A stretch of 64,000 nucleotides of DNA from Impatiens glandulifera (taxonomy: Eukaryota; Streptophyta; Magnoliopsida; Ericales; Balsaminaceae). The position numbers and the translations under genes are program-made. Below, one piece after another: positions 23,395 to 34,909 of this stretch (positions within the stretch are counted from its first letter, which is position 1; each line of letters begins with the position of its first letter). The notes beneath the pieces were generated by a model. That model was not told where the DNA came from, did no database searches, and saw only the letters and a list, made by a program, of their open reading frames with translations. The DNA lies in NCBI RefSeq assembly GCF_907164915.1, contig NC_061869.1:47861771-47925770 (forward strand), written 5' to 3'.

Positions 23395-23678
23395 AAAATT
23401 TTGAGGGCCTATGCAAATTTAAATTTTAGGGTTCTTAAAATATTTAAAAAAATTAGATTTTAATTAATAAAATAAAATATAAATAATTAATATATATTAT
23501 AATACGAGACTAAAACGGAGATAAACAAGTTATTTTATAATATATATTTAATATTAAAGGAGAAAAAAAAGGAAAAAATAATATTAATAATATAATATTA
23601 TTAAATATAAAAAATGGGGGCTATAAAAGTGGGGGCCCTATGCAAGTGCATTGGTTGTCTTATCCAGGGCCGGCCCTG
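23395..23678 (-). mobile_element. Right terminal region of the hAT-like element
   Basis: Read on the minus strand it begins CAGGGCCGGCCCTGGATAAG and then a GCATAGGGCCCCCAC block, typical of one plant hAT family. A related phrase AGGGCCTATGCAAA occurs at 23402, which suggests a second partial copy of the same terminal sequence. Confidence 0.55.
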
Positions 23679-24419
23679 CTCACACTGGAAAGAACACCTA
23701 CCACCACCATTCGACCTCCATCTCGTGTTCTCACACATTTTAATGATTGTCAAACCAACCACTAACCTCACACTTTCGAATGCCTCCGTATTTAATATTA
23801 TTACCAAATAGTTAATTTTTATATTAATCAAAAAAATATTTATATTCATAAAAGAATATTATATATATATATATATATATTTATTATTATTTACCATTTA
23901 TAAAAACTTTATGCATATATATATTTTAGTGTTATTATATATATAATTATTCATTATAATATATATATATATATATTATATGGTTAGTGAGACAAAAAAA
24001 AATATAAGATAAAATATATTTATATATGGTAAAGAATAAAAAGTTAATTAAGTGAGAGAAATATATAAAAAAAAAAAGTTAATTAATAAGAGATTAGGAC
24101 AGAAAAATATATAAATATATATATATATATATGAGAAGTGATAGGGAGAGAAAATTTGAGAAAAGAAACGGTGGGTGTTAGTACAACACTACTAAAATAT
24201 GAAATGTGAGAGAGAGTGAAAATTTATTAATTTTTCATCCCTTTTAAAATTCTCTCCCCAATCATATTTCTCAATATATATTAGGAGAGAGAAAATAATT
24301 ATTATGAAAGAGAATTTACCTTGAGAAGTAGATGCTCATGGTGAGTTTAAATTTTAAGTATCATTATATTTTTATATTAACAAGAATTTTGTGTATTACG
24401 ATAAGAATATATATAAACT
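23679..24419. repeat. Satellite repeat continuation, then AT-rich spacer
   Basis: 23679-23800 completes the 88-bp unit interrupted at 19952 (CGACCTCCATCTCGTG, then CTCACACATTTTAATG). The 23790-23870 tail (ACCAAATAGTTAATTTTTAT) matches the tail of the second copy near 26115-26170. The rest is AT-rich with TATATA runs and no gene. Confidence 0.65.
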
Positions 24420-26180
24420 ATTATATATATATATAAATATTTTTTAAAAAATTAATATTATTCAAATCTAATTAATTTAAAATTAATTTTATTTTTGTAA
24501 AAAATAAGTTTAATCTTAAACTTAATAATAATATATATTTTATCCTTTCGCCACCCACTTAACCCGTCAATTGATCATTATCTTGTGACACACTTTTTCA
24601 TATGCATTTTTTATTCTCTCGACAAACTATCCACCAATTTTAGTTGACCTCAATTGATAACACACATTTTATATCTCGTCATACTCAACCACTAACCCCA
24701 ATTGAACCTCATCTTATGACTCACATTTTTTCATATGTCTCTTTATACCATTGACAAATCACCAACTAACCATAATCTTGTGACTCAAACTTTTTCATAT
24801 GCCTCTATCTCTTAACAAACCACTCACCAAACTTAAGTCAACCTCTTTTTTACTTCCACTTCAACAAATCAACAACCAATCCCAATTGATCACAGACCTC
24901 TTATCCAAAGTCAAACCAAACATTAACAACCACCCGACATCCATCTCGTGACTTCACACTTTGAAATGCTCATCAAACCAACCATTAATTCCAATCTCAC
25001 ACTCGACAAATCACCCACCACCCAAACTCCATCTCGTGACCTCACACTTTCAAATGCTCGTCAAACCAACCACTAATTCCGACCTCACACTCGACAAACC
25101 ACCCATCACCCGACATCCATCTCGTGACCTCACACTTTCAAATGCTCGTCAAACCAACCATTAATTCCAACCTCACACTCGACAAACCACCCACCACCTG
25201 ACCTCCATCTCGTGACCTCACACTTTCAAATGCTTACCAAACCAACCACTAATTCCGACCTCACACTCAACAAATCACCCACCACCCGATCTCCATCTCG
25301 TGACCTCACACTTTCAAATGTTCGTCATACCAACAACTAATTTCAACCTCACACTCGACAAACCACCCACCATCAACCTCCATCTCGTGACATCACACTT
25401 TCAAATGTTTGTCAAACCAACCACTAATTTCGACCTCACACTTTAATATATCTATCATTTGTTTAAAAGTTGCGCCACCCACCATCTAACCTCCATCTCG
25501 TGATCTAACACTTTCAAATACTCGCCAAACTAACCACTAATTTCGGACTCACACTCGATAAATCACCCACCACCCGACATCAATCTCGTGACCTCACACT
25601 TTCAAATACTAATCAAACTAACCATTAATTCCAACATCACATTTGACAAACCACCCACCACCCGATCTCCATCTCGTGACCTCACACATTCAAATTCTCA
25701 TCAAACCAAACATTAATTACGACCTCACACTCAATAAACCACCCACTATCCGACCTCCATCTCGTGACCTCACACTTTCAAATGTTCATAATACCAACCA
25801 CTAATCCCAACCTCACACTTGACAAACCACCCACCACCGACCTCCATTGCGTGACCTCACACTTTTAAATGATCGCTAAACCAACCACTAATTCCGACCT
25901 CACACTTTTATATATCTATCATTTATTTAAAAGTTGCGTCACCATATATTATAGTCAATAATGCAGTCTTTAAAATATAAATATGCTTGTTTTGGAATTC
26001 GAACTCTAGTCTTAAGCATGAAATATAAACACTTAAATCGTTAAACCACTTATAACTGTTGAAATAATTCAATTATTTTGTGTATGTATATATATTTTAT
26101 ATTTAATATTTATCACCCATTAGTTAATTTTTATATTAACAAAAACAATTATTTATACTCATGTAGAAAATATTATATAT
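24420..26180 (+). repeat. Satellite-bearing repeat, second copy, with 88-bp tandem array
   Basis: The core (about 24880-25935) is a tandem array. The phrase ATCTCGTG (or a close variant) starts at 24943, 25031, 25119, 25207, 25295, 25382, 25495, 25583, 25671, 25759 and 25846. That is an 88-bp period, with one 113-bp unit that carries a TATATCTATCATTT insert, repeated again near 25910. Each unit holds ACCTCACACTTTCAAATG and AAACCAACCACTAATTCC. The upstream part (24540-24880) has shorter, more diverged units. Frames crossing the array are repeat by-products. Confidence 0.88.
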
Positions 26181-26948
26181 ATATATATATATGATAAGAG
26201 AAAAAATGTACGATAAAAGATAAAATGTATTTATAAAAAATTAATGATGAAAAATAATATAATATATATAAGGTAACTACATTTAATATATATAATTAAT
26301 AAGAGAGAAAATAAATTAGAAAGAAAAATGAGCGAATGCATTCTTAAAAATGTGCATGTTTTGGGATTCGTACTTTAATATTAAGTATGTAATGTAAACA
26401 CTTTAACCGAGCATTTGAGATTTTTGAAATAATTTTATTATTTTATGTATATATATAAATTTTGTATTTTATTACCAATTAGTTAATTTTTGTATATATA
26501 AAATTAATGATAAAAAATAATATAATATATATAAGGTAACTACATTTAATATATATATATATAAATTATTTATAAAATATATATATTTTATATGATTAGT
26601 GAGAATATATATAAATATATATGTATATAATAATTAATGAGAGAGAAAATAATTAGAAAAGAAAAATTAGTTATTATTATTTATCATTTATAGTTATATA
26701 TATATATATATATATATTAATTATAGTGTTATTATATATATAACTAGTAGAATACCCTACGTTTTTATACAAATTAGAATGACAAAAGACATTAAATTTT
26801 TTATTAAAAAATTATTATTTAAAAAAAACAAATTAACTTATAAATCTAAATTGAATATATAACGTGAAAAATTAAAAATATATTGTGATTTAATAAGATG
26901 GTATTATAAAACTCCTATTATATAGCTTTTTCGTAAAAAAAAATAAGC
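26181..26948. other. AT-rich intergenic with a local duplication
   Basis: The block around 26005-26140 (GGAATTCGAACTC, then AAACACTTAAATCG) recurs in diverged form at 26350-26480, about 345 bases on. TATATA runs fill the rest. No gene seen. Confidence 0.5.
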
Positions 26949-27364
26949 GGTTAGAAAAATTAGATAAGTTAATTAAATAAGTAATTAACTATCTAAAATA
27001 ACTTAATTAAATTCAATTCTATGTGCAGGTACATACTTTCAACCTGACCGGTCAAAACTATTCTCCTGAAACAGCACAAACCGAAACAACTTATTTATCT
27101 TCTCGGAAGTCCGGCTCGGCTAGAATTCAGGACCGGTCAAGTTATCAACCGATATGTGTCCGGTCGGATAAAATCCTAAGGCAACATACATTTTCACTAG
27201 ACAGTTTAAATCAAAACAAAATCAAAGATATGGATATATTGGTAGTTGACGTGTTGATGCAAAAATATATTTTTTGGGAATATGCAGAGGAAGATTCTCA
27301 AAGGTTCAGATTGCGTTACTTGTCTTCTGAAATAAGTCTGCTGATTAGACTGAAGGCAACTGTC
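26949..27364 (+). repeat. LTR-like remnant at the left of the SIRE-like element
   Basis: Aligns piecewise with the first 480 bases of the 3' LTR at 34910: TGTGCAGG (27020), AACCTGACCGGTCAA, and then ATATGCAGAGGAAGATTC, with a GTCTGCTGAT phrase before the break. Divergence is much greater than between the other LTRs, so it may be a 5' LTR of a different subfamily rather than the direct partner. It stops abruptly near 27364 and gag is absent beyond it. Confidence 0.45.
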
Positions 27365-27439
27365 AGGTGAATAGTCATCTGAATTGGTATCAGTGAAATC
27401 ATTAAAACTACTACTAGGAAAATCATTCGATTAATTAAA

Positions 27440-30400
27440 GTGTGGATTCCCAAGGGACTAATCAACCACGTACCCAAGTAAATGTGGGTACCAAATAGGT
27501 GTAAATATTTATTTTTGCAGATTAAGAAGAACAAGCGGCTGGAAAATTCGAAATGGTATCTGGACAGCGGTTTCTCTAGACACATGACCGGAAACAACAG
27601 CTTGTTGACCGATATTGTTCAGGAAGCCGGTGCAATTGTCATTTTCGGCGATAACTCTAAAGGTAGAGCCGTGGGCAAGGTAAGATTGTCTATGGCAACT
27701 TAACTATAAATAATGTACTTCTTGTTGAAAACTTGCATTTTAATTTGCTAAGTATTAGTCAAATGTGCGATGTAAGATATACAGTTTAATTTCACAAACA
27801 TGCATGTTTAGTTAAGAATTCTCATGGTAGCGTTTTACTAACCGGAAATAGGTTAGGAAACATTTATAAAGTGGACTGGAAATCTAAATCTGAAAACCCA
27901 GTTTACATGATAGCTAAAAATGATTTAAATTGGTTTTGGCATAAACGATTAAATCACTTGAACTTCAAAAACATTAATGTTATTTGTACCAAAGAATTAG
28001 TTCAAGGGATGCCTAACATGAAGTTTGCAAAAGATAAAGTATGTTCTGCATGTCAAATGGGGAAACAAATAAAGTCAACTTTTAAAAGTAAAGGGAATTA
28101 TCAATCTAACCGATGCTTAGAATTGCTTCACATAGATTTATTTGGACCGATTAGGGTCACAAGCCTAGGCGGTATGCATTATACTATGATTGTTATTGAT
28201 GATTACTCTAGATTTACTTGGGTGATATTTTTGGTTTCTAAAAATGAAGCAACTTCAAATTTGATTAAACTGCTTAGAAGATTGCAAAATGGGAAATCAA
28301 TACGCATAAATAATATTAGAAGCGATAGAGGAACCGAATTTACAAACAACACATTAACTGCATTTCTTGAGGAATCTGGTATTAGGCACGAGTTGTCTAG
28401 TGCTAGAACTCCTCAACAAAACGGACTGGCCGAGAGAAGAAACCGAACTCTCAAGGAAGCCGCAAGGTCCATGATAGCCTATTCGGGTATTGCTTAAAAG
28501 TTTTGGGCTGAGGCTATCAATACTGCATGTCATACACAAAACCGATCAATGATTAACAAACGGCTCAATAAAACACTATTTGAAGTATACTATGACAGAG
28601 TTCCTAACATCCGGTATCTTATGATCTTTGACTGTAAATGTTATATTCACATCAACGATAAACATTATTTGACCGCTTTTGATGAAAAATTCGATGTCTG
28701 TATAATGATGAGTTATTCGACAGTTAGTAAAGCATATAGAGTGTATAACACTAAGACTTTAACTGTTGAAGAATATTCGTATGTTGTTTTTGATGAATCG
28801 GTTGAAAGTAATACCGCATCACCCCTTGATCTACATAACCGGTTGGAAAATTTGAATATTCAATCTGATGATGAAGATGAGGTTTCGGTCTTTAGAAGGT
28901 TTGTCTATGACCAAGCGATTAATGTTGAGACTCAGCCGAATCAAGCTGCTTCACAACAGGAAGTTGACACCTCAATGTCCACTAAGGAAATCGGTCGGTT
29001 TGACTCTGATCATCCTATCGATATGTCTAACCTTGATCAGATAACCGGTCATTTGAAAAACATTACTAGACCGAACCTTAAAAGGAATAAAGATCCTCCT
29101 CCCGAGCTTATAATAGGTAACCCCTCATCACCCACCCGAACTAGGCATTAACTTTTGGAAAAATATGAAAACTCTACTTTCATATCACAAATTGAGCCGA
29201 AAAAGGTGAATGAAGCATTGTTAGATCCCAATTGGATCTTAGAAATGCAAGAGAAACTGAATCTGTTTGAGAGGAATAAAGTCTGGCATCTAGTTCCAAG
29301 ACCGAAACATCAATCAGTTATAGGAACAAGATAGGTGTTCAGAAATAAACTCATTGAGAATGGTTTGGTTACAAGGAACAAGGCCAGATTAGTGGCCCAA
29401 GGATATAAATAGGAAGAAGACATTAATTTTGAAAAATCATTTTCTCTTGTAGCCAGACTTGAAGCTATTAAAATCTTTCTTGCTTTTGCGGCTTTCAAAA
29501 ATTTTAATTTTTTTCAAATGAATGTTAAAAGTGCATTTTTAAATGGTGAGTTAACTGAAGAGGTTTATGTTGAACAACCTCCAGGTTTTAAAAATCCAGA
29601 GTTAATTAGCCATGTGTATCGGCTAGATAAAGCCCTTTACGGTTTAAAACAAGCTCCTAGAGCTTGGTATGATACCTTAACAAGATTCTTGTTCAATTAT
29701 GATTTCACCATAAGTTCAGTAAATAAAATCTTATTTAAATTTGAGAAAAAAGGACATATCCCACTTGTTCAAATTTACGTGGATGACATAATTTTCGGTT
29801 CAACCGATTTTAAGCTATGTGACAAATTTTCAAAAATGACGACCGACAAATTTGTAATGAGTATGGTGGGGGAGTTGAGCTTCTTTCTAGGTCTCCAGGT
29901 TCGGTAAATCGTGGAAGGAACATTCATCGACCAATCTAAATATACAACAAAATTGCTAAAGAAGTTTGGAATGGACAATTGCTCGGCAGCCGCCACCCTT
30001 ATGAGGTCATATATTAAGTTAGACAAAGATGAGGACGGTCAAGGAGTAGATATCACGGCTTACCGTGGGATTATCAGTTCACTATTGTACCTGATAGCTA
30101 GTCGATCGGACATCTTGTTCACGATCGGAGTATGCGGAAGATTCCAAGTTAATCCTAAGCAATCTCATTATATTGCTGCCAAAAGAATCTTAAAATATTT
30201 AAAGGACATTCAAGATGTAGGACTATGGTATCCAAATGATTCTAGTTTCAATCTAACGAGTTATTCTAACGCAGATTACGCAGGTTGTAAAATAGACCGA
30301 AAAAGTACCAGCGGTACATTCCAGTTCCTGGGTGACCAGCTTGTTTCCTGGTACAGGCGGAGTATCTTGCGGCTGGAAGGTATTGTTCTCAACTCCTCTG

Positions 30401-30694
30401 GATCCAACAACAACTGAGGGATTTTGGAATAATTGTTAAGGAATCTCCGATCTTCTATGACAACACCAGTGCGTTAGCTATTACATACAATCCAATGTTG
30501 CACTCAATAACAAAGCATATTGACATCAGACATCATTTCATCCAGGAGCATGTGCAGCAGAAGCACATCCGACTAGAATATGTCTCAATCGAACAGCAAG
30601 TAGCCGACATCTTCACATAGCCACTACCGGAAGCTAAGTTCTTTTTCTTTAGAAACATTTTAGGACTTGCTGATAGCAGTCAACTTCTGTCTTA
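27440..30694 (+). pseudogene. SIRE-like pol (protease, integrase, RT, RNase H), broken
   Basis: Begins at the gag/protease joint (VWIPKGL-like) and keeps the protease motif WYLDSGFSRHMTG (near 27560; Cys to Phe after DSG). The integrase has LWHKRLNH-like HKRLNH and CSACQMGK, HIDLFGP (near 28130), RSDRGTEF (near 28318) and AERRNRTL (near 28425), so the D,D,E residues are all present. The RT has [11 protein letters not shown] and an intact YVDD at 29776-29787. RNase H spans about 30240-30640. Stops occur near 28495 (CAA to TAA), 29150, 29332 (TGG to TAG), 29409 (CAG to TAG), 29906 and 30414. Not functional. Confidence 0.88.
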
Positions 30695-31461
30695 AATGCT
30701 TTTGCATGTTTTCAAAAACATTTTTCTCATTAATACCGGGGCATGGTCTCAAAGAGAAGCTCACGCTTCTCAAATCATGCTCCTGGAACTTTTGAAAACT
30801 GATCGGATATCTTTCAAAAATCTGCATTCCATTTAAAAAAACCGATCAAGAGTTTTGTATGTTATGTGCATGAAAAATCAATGGGATAAAAAGTCAAGTA
30901 TGTTAAACTGGACAGTTGTCTCCAGTTGAGATTGGTTAAATCACCTTACCAAATTATCTGTACACAAATCAAGCGGTTCTAGTGACTCGGATAAAACAGA
31001 TGGAATTATCTTCTAAACCGAACAACTATTGCCTAACCAACGGTATTTCTTTAGAATGAAATAATCTATCTGGAAAAACTGGTCATGAAAAACAAACCGA
31101 TTATTTACATCCTAATTTCGGTAAGCTTATTTTCCGGTCAACATGGGACAGCTGGACATTGTTTGTCATGCTTACTTAAAAATGATCCTGTGAAAAAGGA
31201 AAGAGTCTAAATCTCAAACAACGTGAAGACACGTAACTATCACTGTTAAAAGAAAGACTAACACTCCACCAAAACATCATGTCTTGAAAATATAATAAAT
31301 ATATGCTTTTCAACATTACCTCTCTTGGAAATAACATTCATATCTAGCTATAAGTATAATACAACTAGATATGTTAACCGATCCTTGGAAATTTAAGTAG
31401 CACATCCCTTCTCACTTTTAATCACACTCTCTATCAAATTTAAGAAAAGCATCAAACAAAA

Positions 31462-32175
31462 ATGCCTTGCTTTCTTACAAACAAAATTCTTCTTGTCGAC
31501 TTCAAATAGGTTTCTCAATCTGAAGATGTTGAAATTCAATGTCTATTTCGATCCCTTGAAACCTCCGGTCTACAAAAATTCTTAGAGGACCGATACGTCA
31601 TTGCCTACAATGTAGTCAATGAATTTTTCAGCACCGCCAAGGTTATTCAGGAGGATATTATCCTCACTAAAGTCCCCGATAAAACCTTCCTCTTTAGTGA
31701 GATAGATCTTGCACTGAGTTGTGGTCTACCAACTGAGGGTGTTACTAATATCATCTTCTCTCCAATGGTCATCAATGAGATGCGCCATCATTTTTCTGCT
31801 TCCATGTATCCGATCGACACCTGAGGACCCAAGAGCTCCCTTCAAAACGAGTTCCAAATTCTGAGTGAAATTCTGGGCAAAAATGTTCTTGCCAAGAAAA
31901 ACACTCAACAATACACCTAGAAAATCTTCGAAATGATGGTTGCCATCACCAAAGGCACTTCGGTAAATTGGTCCTGGATCATATCCAACAAAGGACAACC
32001 CAGATATGCTCCCCAGTTATGCGGTATGTTCTTTGACATCAACGTCTATCTCGGCCCAAGTGCCACCCTCTACCCGAATCAGTTGCTCACAAAGGAAAGG
32101 ATTCAAGGATACCTTCACCGGCAAGACAAAGCAAAAGCCAAAAAAACTCCGGCTATTGGTCCATCACACTATTAG
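31462..32175 (+). pseudogene. Third ORF of SIRE-like element, copy 1
   Basis: A 238-codon frame from ATG at 31462 to TAG at 32173, with three internal stops (TAG near 31507, TGA near 31821, TAG near 31918) but no frameshift. Features are FRSLETSGLQKFLEDR near the N-terminus, a VVNEFFSTAKV segment, GLPTEGVTNI (near 31725), then FQILSEILGKNVLAK and MMVAITKGTSVNWSWI. This family of proteins is found downstream of pol in asterid SIRE-like elements (my recollection). Its role is unknown. The usual label is envelope-like, from position only. I see no convincing membrane segment. Confidence 0.65.
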
Positions 32176-32688
32176 TTCTAGGATTCATCTTTTTAAAAAA
32201 TGTGTATCTCAAATTCATACCGATTATTTTGATAGCTTTTCGGTTATGTAGGTTATCGGTTTTAATAAAATTCGTTCTTAAAAATTCGGTCCAATTATCA
32301 CATGCTTAATTTCTAACCGGGCATACTCTCAGGGAGAAGCTACCCCTTCTCTCATTTTAAACTGAACACTTCAAAAACAAAAGTTGTTTTTCAAACAATG
32401 CTTATACTTAAATGCTTTTCAAGAATCTTGACCGGTCAATGTAGGTCAGTTTACGTTACACTTTCCCAAGACACTCCTCTGAAAAAGAAACATTTTGTTC
32501 ATATTTCAAAAAGCATTCACTTTGGGAATATTGACAAGATATTTCATAACTGATAAATCCTTTCAATAAATGAAGATATTAAATGCTTTTGAAACCATTC
32601 CCCTATTTAAATAACCTTTCATCACAAATACAAATCACAACATCTTTGGTCTCTCTAGACTAAAACTCTTTTCTCTCAAAATTATCAA

Positions 32689-33388
32689 GATGAACTCAAA
32701 TCTTCAATCATCCTAATCATCGACTTCAATTCTGTTTTATCATCTAGAATAAGAGAAATCCTCTTTGAACCTCTTGTCGACTCCGGTCTGCGGAAGTTCA
32801 TAGAAGGATTCGAATCCATTCTGGATTCAGAAGTAACCGAATTCTTCGATCGATCCGTTTTAATGGAAGATGGAAGAATTATTGGTTTTATTTGAGATAT
32901 GTTCTTCCTGATCCCTGAAGAATTATTTGTTGAAGTCTTTGACTTGCCATCCGAAGGTTTTTCGGATTTTCTCTCTTCTCTCATATCTGTACATGAGGAG
33001 TTTTCATACATATTCTCCAACACCCCCAATCCGGTCAACTGTCAAGGTTTCAAATCCGACCTTGCCCCTTACTTTGAAATCTTCCACAACATCATTTAAC
33101 GATCCATCTTGGGACATGTGACGAATCAGTTTTACACTCGGTAGGTTTATGAAATAATGATTTCAATAGCCTACAACATACCCATCAACTAGGCTTCACT
33201 TATTTTCAACAACTTGAAGAAGTTTATCCAATCCTCTAGAAGAAGGATCGGCTATGCGCCTCAGATTAGCCGGTATCTTCGCTCCATCATTCCAAACCTT
33301 GGACCGGGAACCCCGGTTAGTCCGACCAACATTCTGACCGACGAATCGGTGGAAAGATGGATCCAGAGAATAGAATTTAGGCCTTAAT
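32689..33388 (+). pseudogene. Third ORF of SIRE-like element, copy 2
   Basis: A second, diverged version of the same protein. The order is the same: FEPLVDSGLRKFIEGFE, EVTEFFDRSVLMEDG, then DLPSEGFSDFL (near 32945), FEIFHNII, MISIAYNIPIN and YAPQISRYLRSI, ending at TAA near 33386. Several stops (near 32893, 33099, 33142, 33193) and a probable frameshift near its start break it. It is preceded by a spacer related to the one before copy 1. Confidence 0.6.
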
Positions 33389-33817
33389 AATTTATATGTA
33401 TTTAGCCGGTTATAATGTACAGTCGGTTATCTTAATATACGACCGGTTTTTATATCTGACCGGACTATATTTTCCTTAAAATAAACCGCTTAACTTAATG
33501 AATGTGCATCATTTTAATTCGGTTCACTTCAATTTACCGCTTAAAACTTACCGCCAAACAACTTTACCACCTATTGTTTACCACCCACATTTACCGCCAG
33601 TTTTTACCGCCAAAAAGTTACCGTAGTAAGTTTTGGAGGGAAAGTTGGCACCTTTTTGCTGAAAGGGTGTGACGGTTCGGTGACATAACCGCCACATCCA
33701 TCACATATATAAAGAGACTTTACATATTATTTTCTCCACAACGCTTTATCTCTCTAGAAATCTCTTTTGCTCTTACATTTTATCTCTCAACTCCTCTAAG
33801 CTTTTCCAAACTTCTAC

Positions 33818-34507
33818 TATGGGACGTGATAGTGTATTTTTTGTCCATATCATCCAGGTTGATTTCGAGGAGATCTAAAACAATGGAACGGAGGAAGTGC
33901 AAAGTATGATGGATTCGGTCAAGAACTCGGGGCTGGAGTTCTTTCATGGAGGCCCATTCGTCTTGCATCAAGGGAGGTTAAAGTGTTCTTCGAGAATGCA
34001 AAACTCAAGAAGAAAGTTATCCATACAATGGTGGGAAGTCAAAATTTTCAGATAACGGAGGAGGTTTTTGTAGAGGCCATTTGTCTTCCAACAGAGGGTT
34101 GCGACTTTCTGACTGATTTATCGGAAGAAGATGCTTTGGAGATTCAGAAGAAGAACTCCAATTCTGATGAACCGGTAGAGTTCACCAACAAGAAAAGTGT
34201 CTTGAAGTTCGAATATCAGTTGTTACTTGACATCGTCTCTAAATCCCTTTAGGGAAAAGGAGGTAACTTCGACAACCTTACTCGGTCTAAATTCGAGATG
34301 ATGGCCGGAATCATCCGCAGTGACAAAATAAACTGGGTCGGTGCCCTGTTTGAAATTTTGTGTGAAATGGTGACTAGGAAGAAGGACCGGTCCTTAAGGT
34401 ATGCGATGTAGATCGGTAAAATTCTGCACCGGCAACCGGTCGGTCAGGCACTCGAGCTTCATCCTCCAGACCAGGCTACGATCCGTGCACTCCAGGAAAA
34501 TGCCTAA
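33818..34507 (+). pseudogene. Third ORF of SIRE-like element, copy 3
   Basis: A third version. VFFVHIIQVDFEEI leads to a NSGLEFFHG segment, AICLPTEGCDFLTDL (near 34080), FEYQLLLDIVSKSL, FEMMAGIIRSDKINWVGALF and a YAM-stop-IGKIL segment, and it ends TAA near 34505. A frameshift near 33980 and stops near 33877, 34250 and 34408 are present. It shares the LPTEG box and the DIVSKSL/INW spacing with copy 1. The intergenic part 33400-33800 is rich in ACCGCC phrases. Confidence 0.6.
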
Positions 34508-34696
34508 TGATGACTATATATGGGACATCGTAAATAGGGACGACTAGAATAGGGATTAAAATTCTATCTATCTGCTTTATGCCTTCTTCGGTTCATCTTG
34601 TGTCTTAACCTTTGATATTTTTATATAAGTATTTTTGAAAAACCGGTGATTCTACTTAACGCATTTTTTTTAAACCGGCATATTTCTTACATCTTG

Positions 34697-34909
34697 CATG
34701 GTTTGAATATTTTAAATAAAATAATCAAAAAGGGAGAAATTGTTAGATAAAATTTTCTCAAGATAAAATCAAAGATAAAATCGAAAATTTCTCAAATTAT
34801 TTTTTCAAAGTCTTCTCTAAAAACATTCTTCAAAACAACAAACTCTTTACATAATCACCGGACGCATGGTTTTGAATATTTTAAATAAAATAATCAAAAA
34901 GGAAGAAAT
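34697..34909 (+). repeat. Duplicated polypurine-tract segment
   Basis: GCATGG followed by TTTTAAATAAAATAATCAAA and AGGGAGAAAT, running into TGTTAGATAAAA, occurs ending at 34740. It occurs again, as AGGAAGAAAT, ending at 34909, about 168 bases later. Only the second is followed by a full LTR. The same arrangement is present in the element at 49640-53423. Confidence 0.8.

Larger units (their letters stand above)
19953..23678. mobile_element. hAT-like non-autonomous element carrying an RCC1-type gene
   Basis: A 3726-bp segment with inverted ends: left CAAGGTCGGCCCTG at 19953-19966, and right CAGGGCCGGCCCTG read inward on the minus strand from 23678, 12 of 14 identical. It is flanked by a perfect 8-bp duplication CTCACACT (19945-19952 and 23679-23686), the length made by hAT transposases. 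Removing it rejoins an 88-bp satellite unit in phase. The interior holds a complete three-exon RCC1-repeat gene on the minus strand (20883-22515), AT-rich filler and fragments of other MITEs, but no transposase frame. I infer a gene-carrying (Pack-type) hAT element. The caution is that CTCACACT also occurs naturally in the satellite. Confidence 0.75.

Noticed and set aside
24961..25164. Frame with repeated PLIP and HSTNHPP-like segments
   Set aside because: Translation of the 88-bp satellite; it breaks as soon as unit length changes.
27023..27370. Plus-strand frame of 115 codons
   Set aside because: It lies in LTR-like sequence with many ACCGGTC phrases; similarity is to the non-coding U3 of the SIRE-like LTRs.
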